Shown: positions 25,170 to 34,550, counted from the first letter of the stretch. The stretch is DNA of 64,000 bases from Kribbella pratensis (GCF_004366075.1 NZ_SODU01000002.1:1364758-1428757), one strand, 5' to 3'. Numbers and translations are program-made. The notes: a model not told the origin generated them from the sequence alone.

Positions 25170-27956
25170 ATGGCCGACTTGATGGCCGGACGCGGAGATG
25201 AGGCTCCGGTACTGCGGGGATTGATCGCTGATCTGGCGGAGCGCTCAGCAGCCGTGGTGGTTCGGGGTGAGGCGGGCATCGGTAAGACACTGCTCGTCCG
25301 GAGAGTTCTGGACGAGCAGGCTGGTAGCGGTGTGCGGATCTTTCGCGGCGCCTGCGCGCCGATGTCGAGTGCGACCGCCTACAGCGGCCTGGGCGCCACT
25401 GTGACGGCTGCGCTGAGCCAATCGGCAAACAGTCAGTTCCCGTCGGCTGCTGCGGCTCGAGCATGGTCGATGCAGACCCTTGCCGGAGTGCTCGACGACG
25501 GGAAACGGAGCACGGTTCTGCTGGTCGAGGATGTTCACTGGGCGGATTGGTCCACGCTCGACCTCCTTGCCCACTTGACACGTAACCTGCCTGAGCGACG
25601 GTTGCTGGTCCTGCTGACGTGGCGCGACGAGACAGTCGAGCCCGACCGCCTGACCTGGCTGGGGGAGGTACTTCGAACCCCGGGGCTCGTCGATCTACCG
25701 CTTCGCCGGCTGACCGAGCAGGAGACGTTGCGACAATTGCGCGCTCTCCAACCCAACTGCACGGCGGAGACGGTCGCTACGGTTTACCGGCGCAGTGCAG
25801 GCAATCCGTACCTGAACGTCGAACTCATCCGCGGGGACCTGACGGTCCCGGCTTCGTTGCGCCAGTTGCTGCTAGCGCGTCTGCAGGCACTCTCGCCGAC
25901 GGCTCGCGCAGTCGTCGCGGCCACTGGCTCACTTGCTCGCGCTCTCGATGACGATGACCTGCTGGCGGCGGCTGACTCTGCCGCCGACGCCGTCCGAGAG
26001 GCCTGTGAGTCCGGTCTGGTGATCCGCGACTCGGAGGTCGGCTGCGCTGCGCGGCACCCGGTGATCGCCGAGGTCGCCTACGACCAGTTGCTGTCCTCGG
26101 AACGTCGCGACCTGCATGCGCGACTCGCGAAGCATTTGTCCGAACGCATTGGCGGCGACACCACCGCATCGGTGATCGCCGAGGTCGCCGAGCAGTATCA
26201 CCGCGCGAACGATCGAGATGCGGCGTTCAGTTGGGCTCTGATGGCGGCCCGTGCGGCCGAGAAGGAGTACGCGTTCGCGGAGGCCGGCCACTGGTTCTCC
26301 GTTGCGTCGTCGTTGTGGAGGCCGTCGGACCTGGCCGATGACCGGGTGCCGCCGCGCCTTGTGCTCGCCGAGCGGGCGGCTTCGCTGCTGAGCGGCGCCG
26401 GCCGGCATGTCGAGGCTCTCGCCTTGCTCGACGCGGCGGTGACTGATCGCGACACCGAAGTCGGCACGCTCGCGGCCCTGCTGATGCGTGGCACGCTGCG
26501 CGGACTGACCGACGACCTCGCGGGCGCGATGGCGGACCTGCAGCGAGCGCGGCGTCTGGTGTCAGCCGGTGACGACCGAACTCTTGGCCAGGTTTACATC
26601 TCGCACGCGATGATGCTGCGCGGCTACGCGCACACGGCTGAGACCGCTGAGGCGGCCCAGGCGGCGCTGGAGCATGCGGCCAAAGCCGGTGACACCCGGA
26701 CGATCGGGCAGGCTCGGTCGATGCTGGGAGCGGTCGCCGCCATCGAGGGCCGGCTCGACAAGGCGTTCGAAGAGGCTGTGGCAGGGCTCAAGATCGCTCG
26801 CGACCTCGCCGAACCCGAGGACCTGGCCATGGCGGCGATGCACCTGACCTTTGTGCACGGATTGCGCAACGACACCGACCAGGTGGTGGCGGTCGCGGAC
26901 ACCATCCAGAGCGAGCTACGGCACTTGATGGTCAACGAGCACTGGGTAGAGGGCATCCTCGAGAGCAATGCCGTCTACAACCTCTATCTCGCTGGTCGGT
27001 GGGACGAAGCGCTGGACAGGGATGACAACAAGGGCCGTCTCCCGTCCGGACCGGCGTTCAAGGACTCCCAGCTCGCGCTGATCCATCTTGCACGAGGGAA
27101 CCTCCAGAAGGCCGTCGAACTGATGGACGGGCAAGAGGTGTTCGCGGTCGACGACCAGCCCCAGGACAAGAGTGACTACGCCGAGACCATGGCCCTGGTG
27201 CGTCTCGTCCAGCATCGCCCGCGCGAGGCCCTGGCTCTTGTCCTCGACTCCGCCGAACTCAGCCACGACACCGAAGACGAACCGATGGCCGGCTCGCTGC
27301 TGTGCATCGGTCTCGAGGCAGCGGTCGCAGCGCAGTCAGCTGACGGCTTCGATCGACTTGTGGCGCTCTATCGGCGTGCCGTTTCTGGGTTTGCGGCCGG
27401 AGCGCTGGCTGCGGTTGTCGACGGTGAACGATCCCGGATCCGCGGCACGCCCGACCCGGCGGCGTGGCTTTCCGCAGCACAGGAATGGGCGTCACTCGGC
27501 CGGCCGTACTGGGAGGCGCAAGCCCGCCTGAGGGCAGCCGAAGCGCTGCTGGCCCAGCGCAGGCAAACCGGCGCTCGAGGACGTGCGACGGCCGAGCTGG
27601 AAACGGCGCGGCAGATCGCAGACCAGCTCGGTGCGGAGCCGCTGCTCAGCCGAATTCAGGCGCTGGCGAAGATCGCTCGGGTCCATCTCGACGACTCCGC
27701 GACCGAGCACCACGAGCGCCGCGGTGCCACCGCGGATCCACAGTCACTGTTGACCGAGCGTGAGCGGCAGGTGCTTGCCTTGGTTGCTGCTGGGCGGACG
27801 AATCGTGAGATCGGCGCGACGCTCTACATGAGCCCCAAGACTGCCAGCGTGCACGTCACGCACATCCTCGAGAAGCTCGGCGTACAGAGCCGCGTCCAAG
27901 CCGCCGCCGAGGCAGTCCGGCTCGACCTGACGAACCACCCGGAATCATCCACCTGA
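25170..27956 (+). CDS. LuxR-family ATPase transcriptional regulator with TPR region
   Basis: A 928-residue LAL-type regulator. Walker A GEAGIGKT near residue 40, Walker B LLVEDVHWADW near residue 120, then an extended helical region with TPR-like pairs, and a C-terminal LuxR helix-turn-helix (LTERERQVLALVAAGRTNREIG, SPKTASVHVTHILEKLG). It differs from the two paralogues near the left end in the Walker B and start region, so it belongs to a separate subgroup. The start at 25170 lacks an obvious ribosome site. Inducer and targets are unknown. Confidence 0.9.
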   Translation: MADLMAGRGDEAPVLRGLIADLAERSAAVVVRGEAGIGKTLLVRRVLDEQAGSGVRIFRGACAPMSSATAYSGLGATVTAALSQSANSQFPSAAAARAWSMQTLAGVLDDGKRSTVLLVEDVHWADWSTLDLLAHLTRNLPERRLLVLLTWRDETVEPDRLTWLGEVLRTPGLVDLPLRRLTEQETLRQLRALQPNCTAETVATVYRRSAGNPYLNVELIRGDLTVPASLRQLLLARLQALSPTARAVVAATGSLARALDDDDLLAAADSAADAVREACESGLVIRDSEVGCAARHPVIAEVAYDQLLSSERRDLHARLAKHLSERIGGDTTASVIAEVAEQYHRANDRDAAFSWALMAARAAEKEYAFAEAGHWFSVASSLWRPSDLADDRVPPRLVLAERAASLLSGAGRHVEALALLDAAVTDRDTEVGTLAALLMRGTLRGLTDDLAGAMADLQRARRLVSAGDDRTLGQVYISHAMMLRGYAHTAETAEAAQAALEHAAKAGDTRTIGQARSMLGAVAAIEGRLDKAFEEAVAGLKIARDLAEPEDLAMAAMHLTFVHGLRNDTDQVVAVADTIQSELRHLMVNEHWVEGILESNAVYNLYLAGRWDEALDRDDNKGRLPSGPAFKDSQLALIHLARGNLQKAVELMDGQEVFAVDDQPQDKSDYAETMALVRLVQHRPREALALVLDSAELSHDTEDEPMAGSLLCIGLEAAVAAQSADGFDRLVALYRRAVSGFAAGALAAVVDGERSRIRGTPDPAAWLSAAQEWASLGRPYWEAQARLRAAEALLAQRRQTGARGRATAELETARQIADQLGAEPLLSRIQALAKIARVHLDDSATEHHERRGATADPQSLLTERERQVLALVAAGRTNREIGATLYMSPKTASVHVTHILEKLGVQSRVQAAAEAVRLDLTNHPESST

Positions 27957-28085
27957 GGGTAGCTGTCGCGACGGTCAGCTCGACGCAGGGCGCCGGCCCG
28001 GTAGTCGCCCGAGCGCGCGTAGCTGCCTTGGACGAGGAGTGGAGCGACGAGGTGGCGGCTGCGTGGCACGCGTGAGGTTGACGCG

Positions 28086-28871
28086 TTAGACCAGGCGGAG
28101 GCGGTCTATTTCTTCTTCGTTGAGGATTACGTCCAGGGATGCGAGTGCGTCGGGGAGGTCTGCTGGGGGGATGTTGCGTTCGGTGGTGTGGCCGTTGGCT
28201 TGTTCGGTGGTGAGGGTGTTACCTACCAGGCGGCGTACGACGCCGTCGGCTACTCGCATTACTACTGGGCGGCCGGTGAAGGGGGACTTCGGGTGGGTTG
28301 AGACGTAGTGGTGGTAGACCTCGTAGTCGATCGGGCGGACCGGCTCGTCGTTCGACGCGTGCTGGGGGACCCACCCGTCGGCGGTCTGCTTCGACAGGGT
28401 CCACAGGTCGCCGTTGAGCGTGAGGCGGTGGTCCCAGCCCGCCTGGTCGACGACGGCGCCGTCCTTCAACGGGGTCGGGTACAGCTGGCCGGCCCCGAAT
28501 CCCACGTCAGCCAGGAACTCCTGCCCGTCGACGCCCACCTTCAGCAGTGCATGCGTCCGCGGTCCGGCCTTGTGCGGTTGCACCCGGGCGACCCGGCGTA
28601 CGACGTCGAAGCCGAGCTGCTCGAGCGCGGCGCCGAACAGCAGTGCGTGCTCGTAGCAGTACCCGCCGCGTTGCCGGCCGACCAGCTTGGCCTGGATCGC
28701 GTCGAGGCTGATGCCGGGATGCGTGCCGAGGATCACGTCGATGTTCTCGAACGGGATCGCCAGCACGTGTGCCCGATGCAGGCTCCGCAACGCGTCGGCG
28801 GACGGGCGCACCCGGTCGTGCCCGATGCGGGCGAGGTAGGCATCCAGGTCCAGGTCGTCGATGTTCCACAT
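28086..28871 (-). CDS. nat: Arylamine N-acetyltransferase
   Basis: A 261-residue enzyme, the normal length of the family. It transfers the acetyl group of acetyl-CoA to arylamines and hydrazines through a Cys-His-Asp triad: Cys72 in RGGYCYEHA, His107 in RTHALLKV and Asp122 in LADVGFG. The FENIDV motif near residue 41 is another family mark. Actinobacterial homologues detoxify aromatic amines or take part in steroid catabolism or ansamycin closure; nothing nearby points to either. The start at 28871 gives MWNIDDLDLDAYL. Confidence 0.93.
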   Translation of the reverse strand: MWNIDDLDLDAYLARIGHDRVRPSADALRSLHRAHVLAIPFENIDVILGTHPGISLDAIQAKLVGRQRGGYCYEHALLFGAALEQLGFDVVRRVARVQPHKAGPRTHALLKVGVDGQEFLADVGFGAGQLYPTPLKDGAVVDQAGWDHRLTLNGDLWTLSKQTADGWVPQHASNDEPVRPIDYEVYHHYVSTHPKSPFTGRPVVMRVADGVVRRLVGNTLTTEQANGHTTERNIPPADLPDALASLDVILNEEEIDRLRLV

Positions 28872-28895
28872 GCCCGCTACCTCAACACTTCCAGT

Positions 28896-29291
28896 TCACT
28901 TGAGGTCAAGCTCGGTGAACAAGGTCAGCTGGATGCCGCCCGGGGTTTCGAGGCGGGCGTTCAGCGAGTTCCACGGCGTACGGGTCGGCTCCGCGATCAC
29001 GTCAGCGCCGGCGTCGGCCAGCCGCGTCGTTGTCTCAGCCGAGTCGGCGACCTCGAGCGCGACCCGGAACTTGCCGGCGACCCGCCGCCCGACCTCGACC
29101 TCGTCGATGTACTCGGCCTGCGCGGTATTCGCAATCTCGAGCGTCGCCCGACCGGCCTCGAGGATCATCACCTGCGCATCCCCTGTCGTGTAGGACTCGC
29201 GCTCCGGCAACCCGAGCGCGTCCCGATAGAACGCCACCGCGGCGTCGTAATCGTCCACCGTCACAACCAACCGCAGCTCTTTGACACTCAT
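28896..29291 (-). CDS. VOC-superfamily protein
   Basis: A 131-residue single-module vicinal-oxygen-chelate protein, with LRLVVTVDDYDAAVAFYRDALGLPE at the start and SLNARLETPGGIQLTLF at the end. It could be a resistance-type or lyase-type member, and the metal ligands are not complete. It is in a run of minus-strand genes from the SDR to here (31456 to 28896) that are spaced by less than 15 bp, so it is probably the last gene of that operon. Confidence 0.8.
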   Translation of the reverse strand: MSVKELRLVVTVDDYDAAVAFYRDALGLPERESYTTGDAQVMILEAGRATLEIANTAQAEYIDEVEVGRRVAGKFRVALEVADSAETTTRLADAGADVIAEPTRTPWNSLNARLETPGGIQLTLFTELDLK

Positions 29292-29302
29292 CCAGCCAGT
29301 AT

Positions 29303-29653
29303 CTACAACCGCGACACCTGGTAGTGCGCAATCAGCCAACCATCGTCCGTCCGCCGGAGCAGCACGCTCAGATTGACGGTCAGCGTAGGCCGGTCGGTGA
29401 ACGTGAAGTCGACCGTCAGGTACCCGAGCAGCAGGTCGTCGCTCAGCTCGCGCGCCTCCAAGATCTGGTACTGCGGCGACAGGCCGAGAGGCTGTGAGTC
29501 GTAGTACTCCGCGACGGTGTCGCGACCCACGCCGTACGGATGCAGGCCCTGGAAGATGGCGTCCTTCGTGAAGAGGGCGGCGACGCGTTCGGGATCGTGG
29601 TCGTCGACGCCTGACTTCCACTGGTCCAGGACGTCGGTGAGGATGGCGTTCAT
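29303..29653 (-). CDS. SnoaL-like / NTF2-fold protein (SgcJ/EcaC type)
   Basis: A 116-residue NTF2-fold protein with the helix WKSGVDDHDPERVAALFTKDAIFQG and the end SVLLRRTDDGWLIAHYQVSRL typical of SgcJ/EcaC-like members. Family roles include isomerases, hydrolases and binding proteins. It overlaps the MFS gene end by four bases (29650-29653) and lies between MFS and VOC genes, suggesting a shared small-molecule role. Confidence 0.8.
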   Translation of the reverse strand: MNAILTDVLDQWKSGVDDHDPERVAALFTKDAIFQGLHPYGVGRDTVAEYYDSQPLGLSPQYQILEARELSDDLLLGYLTVDFTFTDRPTLTVNLSVLLRRTDDGWLIAHYQVSRL

Positions 29654-30744
29654 GTGAGTCTCCTAAGGGGATGGCGAACCAGGAGCGCGGCTGCCGCGGC
29701 GAGTGCCACGACGCCGGCGCTGACCAGGAGCGCCTGGTGATATCCGTTGTGTAGTAGGGGTCCGACCGCCAGGGGTCCGACGATCTGGCCGAGGCTGTAG
29801 CCGGTGGTGAGGATGGCGACCGCGTGCGGCACACGGAGTTCGGTGCCGATCGCGATCGCGAGGTTGGCGACGCCTAGGAACGTGGCGCCGAAGAGGGCGG
29901 CGGAGGTCAGCGCGGCAGCGACGCCGTGCACAAATGTCGGCAACGCGATACCGATTGCCTGGAGCGTCAACGCCGCCAGCAGAAGGGTCGACCGTGACCA
30001 GCGGCGACTGAGGCGAGCCCAGGCCGCGGTCGAAGGTACGGCGGCGATACCGACGAGGATCCAGGCGCCGTTGCCGACCGGACCGGAGGCGGTTTCGTTG
30101 ATCGCGGCCACGAGGAACGTACCGGCGATGATGTAGCCGATTCCCTCCAAGGTGTAGCTGGTGAGAAGTGCGGTGAAGTCCCGGGACCGGGTCGCGCGTT
30201 CAGTGGGCGACAGTGTCGGTGATCCGGTCAGGTGCCACGCCGGGAGCGTGCAGGCGATCGTCAGCAGCGCTGTGATCCACCACGCCGTACGCCAGTCGCC
30301 GCCGACCAGGACCGCGCCCGAGAGTGCGATGCCGGCGCCGACACCGCCGAAGGTCCAGCCGACTTGGTGGCTGTGCAGCCGGGGGAGTACGGCGCTGACC
30401 GCGATCACGAACACCAAGGCGCTCGCGATCCCCGCGATCAGGCGCAACCCCAGCCAGAGCGAACCGCTCCGGCTCAGTGGCATCAGGGCAAGCGTCGCGG
30501 CCAGGATCAGGAGCGACACGCGAAGCGCCCAGCGGGAGTGGAGGAGCCGCGGCGCGACCATCGCCGCCAATGCACCGGCGAGGTAACCGGTGTAGTTGGC
30601 CGTTGCGAGGGCCGCGCCGAGTCGCGGTGACAGGCCGGCCTGCGTGTGCATCAGCGGCAGGATCGGCGTGTACGCGAACCGGCCGATGCCCATCCCGCCG
30701 GCCAGCGCCGCCGCGCCCTGACCCGCCAGGCGCCACTGCTTCAT
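29650..30744 (-). CDS. YbfB/YjiJ-family MFS transporter
   Basis: A 364-residue major facilitator protein with twelve membrane helices. The N-terminal GMGIGRFAYTPILPLMHTQAGLS is the signature of the YbfB/YjiJ family. Substrates are unknown, and some members are linked to organic acids. It starts one base before the SDR gene stop (30746) on the same strand, so SDR, MFS, SnoaL-like and VOC genes form one operon opposite the LysR gene. Confidence 0.85.
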   Translation of the reverse strand: MKQWRLAGQGAAALAGGMGIGRFAYTPILPLMHTQAGLSPRLGAALATANYTGYLAGALAAMVAPRLLHSRWALRVSLLILAATLALMPLSRSGSLWLGLRLIAGIASALVFVIAVSAVLPRLHSHQVGWTFGGVGAGIALSGAVLVGGDWRTAWWITALLTIACTLPAWHLTGSPTLSPTERATRSRDFTALLTSYTLEGIGYIIAGTFLVAAINETASGPVGNGAWILVGIAAVPSTAAWARLSRRWSRSTLLLAALTLQAIGIALPTFVHGVAAALTSAALFGATFLGVANLAIAIGTELRVPHAVAILTTGYSLGQIVGPLAVGPLLHNGYHQALLVSAGVVALAAAAALLVRHPLRRLT

Positions 30745-30745
30745 G

Positions 30746-31456
30746 TCAGTGCCCAGCCTGCTGTCCGCCGTCCACGTGCAGCACCTCGCCGGTCACGAAC
30801 TTCGCGTTCTCCAAGTACGTGACGGCGTCGACGATCTCCTCGATCTCGCCGAGCCGGCCGACGGGGTGCAGTGCGGCGAGGAACTCGTGCGTTTCCTCAG
30901 GGTGCATCGGCGTACGGATGACGCCTGGTGCGACGGCGTTGACGCGGATGTTGCGGGTCGCGTACTCGGTGGCGAGCGACTTGGTGGCGGAGTTCAGGCC
31001 GCCCTTGGTCAGTGCGGCCAGGACGGCCGGAACACTGCTGAAGCCTCGGTCCGCGAAGGTGGTGGTGATGCTGACCACGTGGCCGCCGTCGGGGTTCTCG
31101 AGCATCGCCGCGATCGCACGGCGGGTGATGTCGAAGAACCCGCGCAGGTTCAGGCCGGTGGCCAGGTCGTAGTCCTCGTCGGTGTAGTCGGTGAACGGCT
31201 TCGCGACGAAGACGCCCGCGTTGTTGACCAGGGTGTCGATCCGGCCGAAGCTCTCGAGGCCTTGCTCGATCACCCGGGCGCCCACGCCCGGCTCGGCTAG
31301 ATCGCCTTGTACGGCCAGCACCTCGGGGTCGTCGGAGCGGTCGATCGTGCGCGAGTTCGCGACGACGGCGTAGCCGAGTTTGCGGTACGCCGTGACGAGC
31401 CCGGCGCCGATGCCCTGGGACGCTCCGGTGATCACGGCGACTTTGCGGTGGTTCAT
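30746..31456 (-). CDS. Short-chain dehydrogenase family protein with atypical active site
   Basis: A 236-residue SDR. The Rossmann motif GASQGIGAG and the NNAG motif are intact. The catalytic YxxxK is not: the segment PAVLAALTKGG has Ala where Tyr should be, with Lys retained, and the Ser position in SITTTFAD is Thr. It therefore may be a sensor or use a different residue for proton transfer. It is first in an operon of four genes (SDR, MFS, SnoaL-like, VOC) and divergent from a LysR gene, the likely regulator. Confidence 0.82.
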   Translation of the reverse strand: MNHRKVAVITGASQGIGAGLVTAYRKLGYAVVANSRTIDRSDDPEVLAVQGDLAEPGVGARVIEQGLESFGRIDTLVNNAGVFVAKPFTDYTDEDYDLATGLNLRGFFDITRRAIAAMLENPDGGHVVSITTTFADRGFSSVPAVLAALTKGGLNSATKSLATEYATRNIRVNAVAPGVIRTPMHPEETHEFLAALHPVGRLGEIEEIVDAVTYLENAKFVTGEVLHVDGGQQAGH

Positions 31457-31565
31457 GGTTCTCGCTCTCCTCGAGTGGATGTACTTCGATCGTTGTCGAA
31501 CCATGGGCGCTTTTCCACGACCGGTTTGCTCCCAGCTGAGAGGCGCGGCCTACTACGCTGCAGGC

Positions 31566-32486
31566 GTGGAGCTGCGCCAGTTGCGGTACTTCGTGGCGGT
31601 CGCCGAGGAGCTGAACTTCGGGCGGGCCGCGGCCCGGTTGCACATCGCCGGCCCGTCGCTGTCGCAACAGATCAAGGCGCTCGAGCGCGATCTCGGCGTA
31701 CGGCTGTTCGAGCGCGATCGCCGAACCGTGCGGTTGACCGCGTTTGGCGAGACGTTGCTGCCGCAGACACGGGCGTTGCTCGAGCAGGCCGACACGTTGC
31801 GACGTACCGCTCGGGGGTTCGCGGCGAGTGAGCCGGTGCGGTTGGGTTACGTCAGCTGGCGGCCGGCGGATCTGGCGGAGCGGGTGTCCGGGGTCGCGCA
31901 GCTGCTCGTGGATGCCTGGGTGATGCCGTCGCACACGCAGGCCGGGCGAGTCGCGGACGGCAGCATCGACCTGGCGATCTGCTGGGTGCGCGCGACCGAC
32001 CTCGCCGAGCAGGAACTGGCGGGCTCGCTGCTGGGTGCAGACCGGTTGTTCGCGTTCTCGATCGGTGACGACTCGCCCGTGCGGGCGCGCGACACGGTCG
32101 TGCTGGTCGACGCGGATACCGAAGCGTGGGCCTCGTGGAACATCTACGCGGTGGAGTTCGCCCGCGCCACTGGAGCGTCAGTGGTCCGCATCGACGACCA
32201 CGGCATCACCGGTCCTGCCTTCTACGACCACGTACGCCGTCTGGGACGCCCGGTCGTCAGCTCGCCGAAACGGGACGCGACCCCGCTCCCGCGCGACTTC
32301 GTACGCCGGACGGTCGTCGACCCGATCCCGTTGTGGACTTGGGCTTTGGTGGCACGACAGGACGAGATGCGATCCGCCGTGCTCGCGACCGTCGAGGCGC
32401 TGACGCGGGATGTGAAGGTGGAGTTCGATCCCCGCGCGTGCTGGTTGCCGGCCGACGACCCGTTCCGCGCAGAACTCGGCGCGTGA
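31566..32486 (+). CDS. LysR-family transcriptional regulator
   Basis: A 306-residue regulator. Residues 1-60 are the LysR helix-turn-helix (ELRQLRYFVAVAEELNFGRAA, SLSQQIKALERDLG); the rest is a substrate-binding domain with a shortened middle part. The GTG at 31566 (VELRQLRYFV) is standard for the family. Intergenic distance to the divergent SDR is 109 bp, enough for a LysR promoter, and control of the SDR/MFS operon is likely. It ends just before a large inverted repeat (32487-32576). Confidence 0.87.
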   Translation: MELRQLRYFVAVAEELNFGRAAARLHIAGPSLSQQIKALERDLGVRLFERDRRTVRLTAFGETLLPQTRALLEQADTLRRTARGFAASEPVRLGYVSWRPADLAERVSGVAQLLVDAWVMPSHTQAGRVADGSIDLAICWVRATDLAEQELAGSLLGADRLFAFSIGDDSPVRARDTVVLVDADTEAWASWNIYAVEFARATGASVVRIDDHGITGPAFYDHVRRLGRPVVSSPKRDATPLPRDFVRRTVVDPIPLWTWALVARQDEMRSAVLATVEALTRDVKVEFDPRACWLPADDPFRAELGA

Positions 32487-32576
32487 CGGACGCCCAGGCC
32501 ATCACAATGCCCCGCGCCGGCGACGTGCCCGCGGGAGTCGGCCCGGTGGGCGCGATTGTGATGGCCTGGGCGTCCG
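32487..32576. repeat. Perfect 22-bp inverted repeat spanning convergent gene ends
   Basis: The 22 bases at 32487-32508 are the exact reverse complement of 32555-32576, around a 46-nt GC-rich loop. The left arm begins at the base after the LysR stop and the right arm ends one base before the GntR stop, so the element fills the 91-bp gap. It may be a bidirectional terminator of unusual size or a small repeat element of the MITE kind. There is no T-tract and no target-site duplication was recognised. Confidence 0.8.
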
Positions 32577-32577
32577 G

Positions 32578-33363
32578 CTACCAGGCCTTGGTCAGGGCGG
32601 TGGTGTTCGGGGACGACGTCAGGCGGTAGCCCGTGTGCGCGGAGAACTCGGCGGAGAGGGCGAAGCGGTCGCCGCGGACGATGGTGTGCCGCCACTCGAC
32701 CGGGCGGTTCTGCGCGGTGCCCTGGCGGATGATCGAGAAGACCGCGGCATCGTCCGGGCAGTGCAGGAGTGCGCGCTCGGCGGGGCTCGGGTTCATCGCC
32801 CGGATGTCCTCGCGTCCGTGGTCGAGGTTGATGCCGGTGCGTTCGGCCAGCTCGTTGTAGAGGCTGGTGTGGGTGAAGTCCGCGTTCAGCAGCGGCTCCG
32901 CGAGGGCGGCGGGCAGCCAGACGCGATCGAGTGCGAGCGGCTCGTCACCGGCGTACCGGAGACGCTCGAGGTAGAGCAGCGGAATCGACCCTTCGAGGTC
33001 GAGGCGGGCGGCGACCACACCGTCCGCACGGAGGTCGAGTGCCCGTACGACGCTGTGCTGCGGCAGGCCCGATTCCTCGACGGAGGAGAACAGGCTGTAG
33101 AGCGCGCCCATCGGCTGCCGGATCTCCGGTGCGGTCGCGACCCGCGGCTGCCGGCCACGCTCCGCGACGATCAGTCCGTCGGTACGGAGCTGTCCGAGTG
33201 CCTGGCGGACGGTGTGCCGGCTGACCGCGTACTCCTCGACCAGCGCGAGCTCGCCCGGGAACGCGTCGTCGAACTCCCCGGAGCGCAGCCGGCGTACCAG
33301 ATCCTCCTGCAGTTGCTTCCACAACGGATCTCCACCGGCCCGGTCGAGCCTGCGTACGGTCAC
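32578..33363 (-). CDS. GntR-family regulator of the HutC/UTRA group
   Basis: A 261-residue regulator with an N-terminal winged helix (LWKQLQEDLVRRLRSGEF, SRHTVRQALGQLRTDGLIV) and a C-terminal UTRA ligand domain. GTG 33363 is preferred to ATG 33396 because GGGAGG is well placed before the GTG whereas the ATG lies 2 bp from GGAG. The perfect palindrome at 33408-33421, with the TGTAC/GTACA core typical of GntR/HutC sites, lies between it and the YeiH gene, so it probably represses both until a ligand binds. Confidence 0.87.
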   Translation of the reverse strand: MTVRRLDRAGGDPLWKQLQEDLVRRLRSGEFDDAFPGELALVEEYAVSRHTVRQALGQLRTDGLIVAERGRQPRVATAPEIRQPMGALYSLFSSVEESGLPQHSVVRALDLRADGVVAARLDLEGSIPLLYLERLRYAGDEPLALDRVWLPAALAEPLLNADFTHTSLYNELAERTGINLDHGREDIRAMNPSPAERALLHCPDDAAVFSIIRQGTAQNRPVEWRHTIVRGDRFALSAEFSAHTGYRLTSSPNTTALTKAW

Positions 33364-33407
33364 CCAGTTCCTCCCAGTTGCCAAATGTCCGGTCATCTCC
33401 TACCGTG

Positions 33408-33421
33408 AATGTACGTACATT
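33408..33421. promoter_or_regulatory. GntR-type operator palindrome
   Basis: AATGTACGTACATT is a perfect 14-bp palindrome, centred between the divergent gntR-family gene and the YeiH-type gene, 45 bp from the first and 23 bp from the second start. TGTAC...GTACA cores are typical of GntR sites. Confidence 0.7.
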
Positions 33422-33443
33422 TCTCGCAGGAGGGAACCGGCTA

Positions 33444-34550
33444 GTGGTGCAGCTTGAGGTTAGGCCACCTCACCCCCACCCCGCCGCTCCCACCGTCCGT
33501 CGCATCGGGTCTGCCGTACGGCGGCTGCGCGGGTTGTGGATCGTCCTCCTGGTAACCGCTGTCGCGGTCCCGCTCGGGCGGCTCGTGCCGCTCGTCGGCG
33601 GACCGGTCTTCGGGATCCTGCTCGGCGTGATCACGGGCAGTGTGATCCCGGCACTGCGCTCGGAGGTCTGGCGGCCGGGATACGACTTCGCCTCGAAGAC
33701 ATTGCTCCAGCTGTCGATCGTCGTACTCGGCACCGGACTGTCGCTGCAGCAGGTCGCGCGGGTCGGCGTCTCGTCGTTGCCCGTCATGCTCGGCACGTTG
33801 GCGCTCGCCCTCGGCGGCGCGTGGTTGTTCGGCCGGATCCTCGGCGTCCGTGGCGACACCCAGATCCTGATCGGCGTCGGTACCGCGATCTGCGGCGGCT
33901 CCGCGATCGCGGCCGCGACCGCCGCGATCGGCGCCAAGCGCTCGTCCGTCGCCTATGCGCTCGCGACGATCTTCACCTTCAACATCGTCGCCGTCCTGAC
34001 GTTCCCGCCGCTCGGCCACCTGATGGGCATGAGCTCGGAGGCGTTCGGGTTGTGGGCCGGTACGGCGGTCAACGACACGTCGTCCGTCGTCGCGGCCGGG
34101 TACGCGTACAGCCAGGCGGCCGGCGACCAGGCGATCGTCGTGAAGCTGACGCGGTCGCTGACCTTGATCCCGATCGTGCTGACCCTGGTCGCGCTGAAGA
34201 TCCGGCGCGAGAACCGCGTCGCCCGCGCGCTCGACGCCGCGGCCGAGGGGTCCTACGCAGGCGCCACGGCATCGATCCGTAAACCGTTGCCGTGGCGCAA
34301 GCTCGTTCCGCTGTTCCTGATCGGCTTCATCGCCGCCGCGGGCCTCCGCTCGGCCGGCGCCGTACCGGAGTCCTGGCTGCCTGGTTTGAGCCTCACCGGC
34401 AGCACGCTCATCACCGCCGCGCTAGCCGGGATCGGCCTTTCACTACGTCCGAGCGAGCTGCGCGACGCAGGACCCAGGCCGCTCCTCCTCGGAGCAATCC
34501 TCTGGATCCTGGTCGCTGCCGGCAGCCTCGGGCTTCAGTCCTTCTCGTAG
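33444..34550 (+). CDS. YeiH-family putative sulfate/anion exporter
   Basis: A 368-residue membrane protein with about ten hydrophobic segments, of the UPF0324/YeiH family. Landmarks are FGILLGVITGSVIPAL, FASKTLLQLSIVVLGTGLSL, GTAICGGSAIAA and AVNDTSSVVAAGYAY. The family is annotated as putative sulfate exporters, from weak data. GTG 33444 (the second GTG at 33447 is also possible) has AGGAGG at 33428-33433. It is divergent from the GntR regulator with the palindrome between. Confidence 0.85.
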   Translation: MVQLEVRPPHPHPAAPTVRRIGSAVRRLRGLWIVLLVTAVAVPLGRLVPLVGGPVFGILLGVITGSVIPALRSEVWRPGYDFASKTLLQLSIVVLGTGLSLQQVARVGVSSLPVMLGTLALALGGAWLFGRILGVRGDTQILIGVGTAICGGSAIAAATAAIGAKRSSVAYALATIFTFNIVAVLTFPPLGHLMGMSSEAFGLWAGTAVNDTSSVVAAGYAYSQAAGDQAIVVKLTRSLTLIPIVLTLVALKIRRENRVARALDAAAEGSYAGATASIRKPLPWRKLVPLFLIGFIAAAGLRSAGAVPESWLPGLSLTGSTLITAALAGIGLSLRPSELRDAGPRPLLLGAILWILVAAGSLGLQSFS

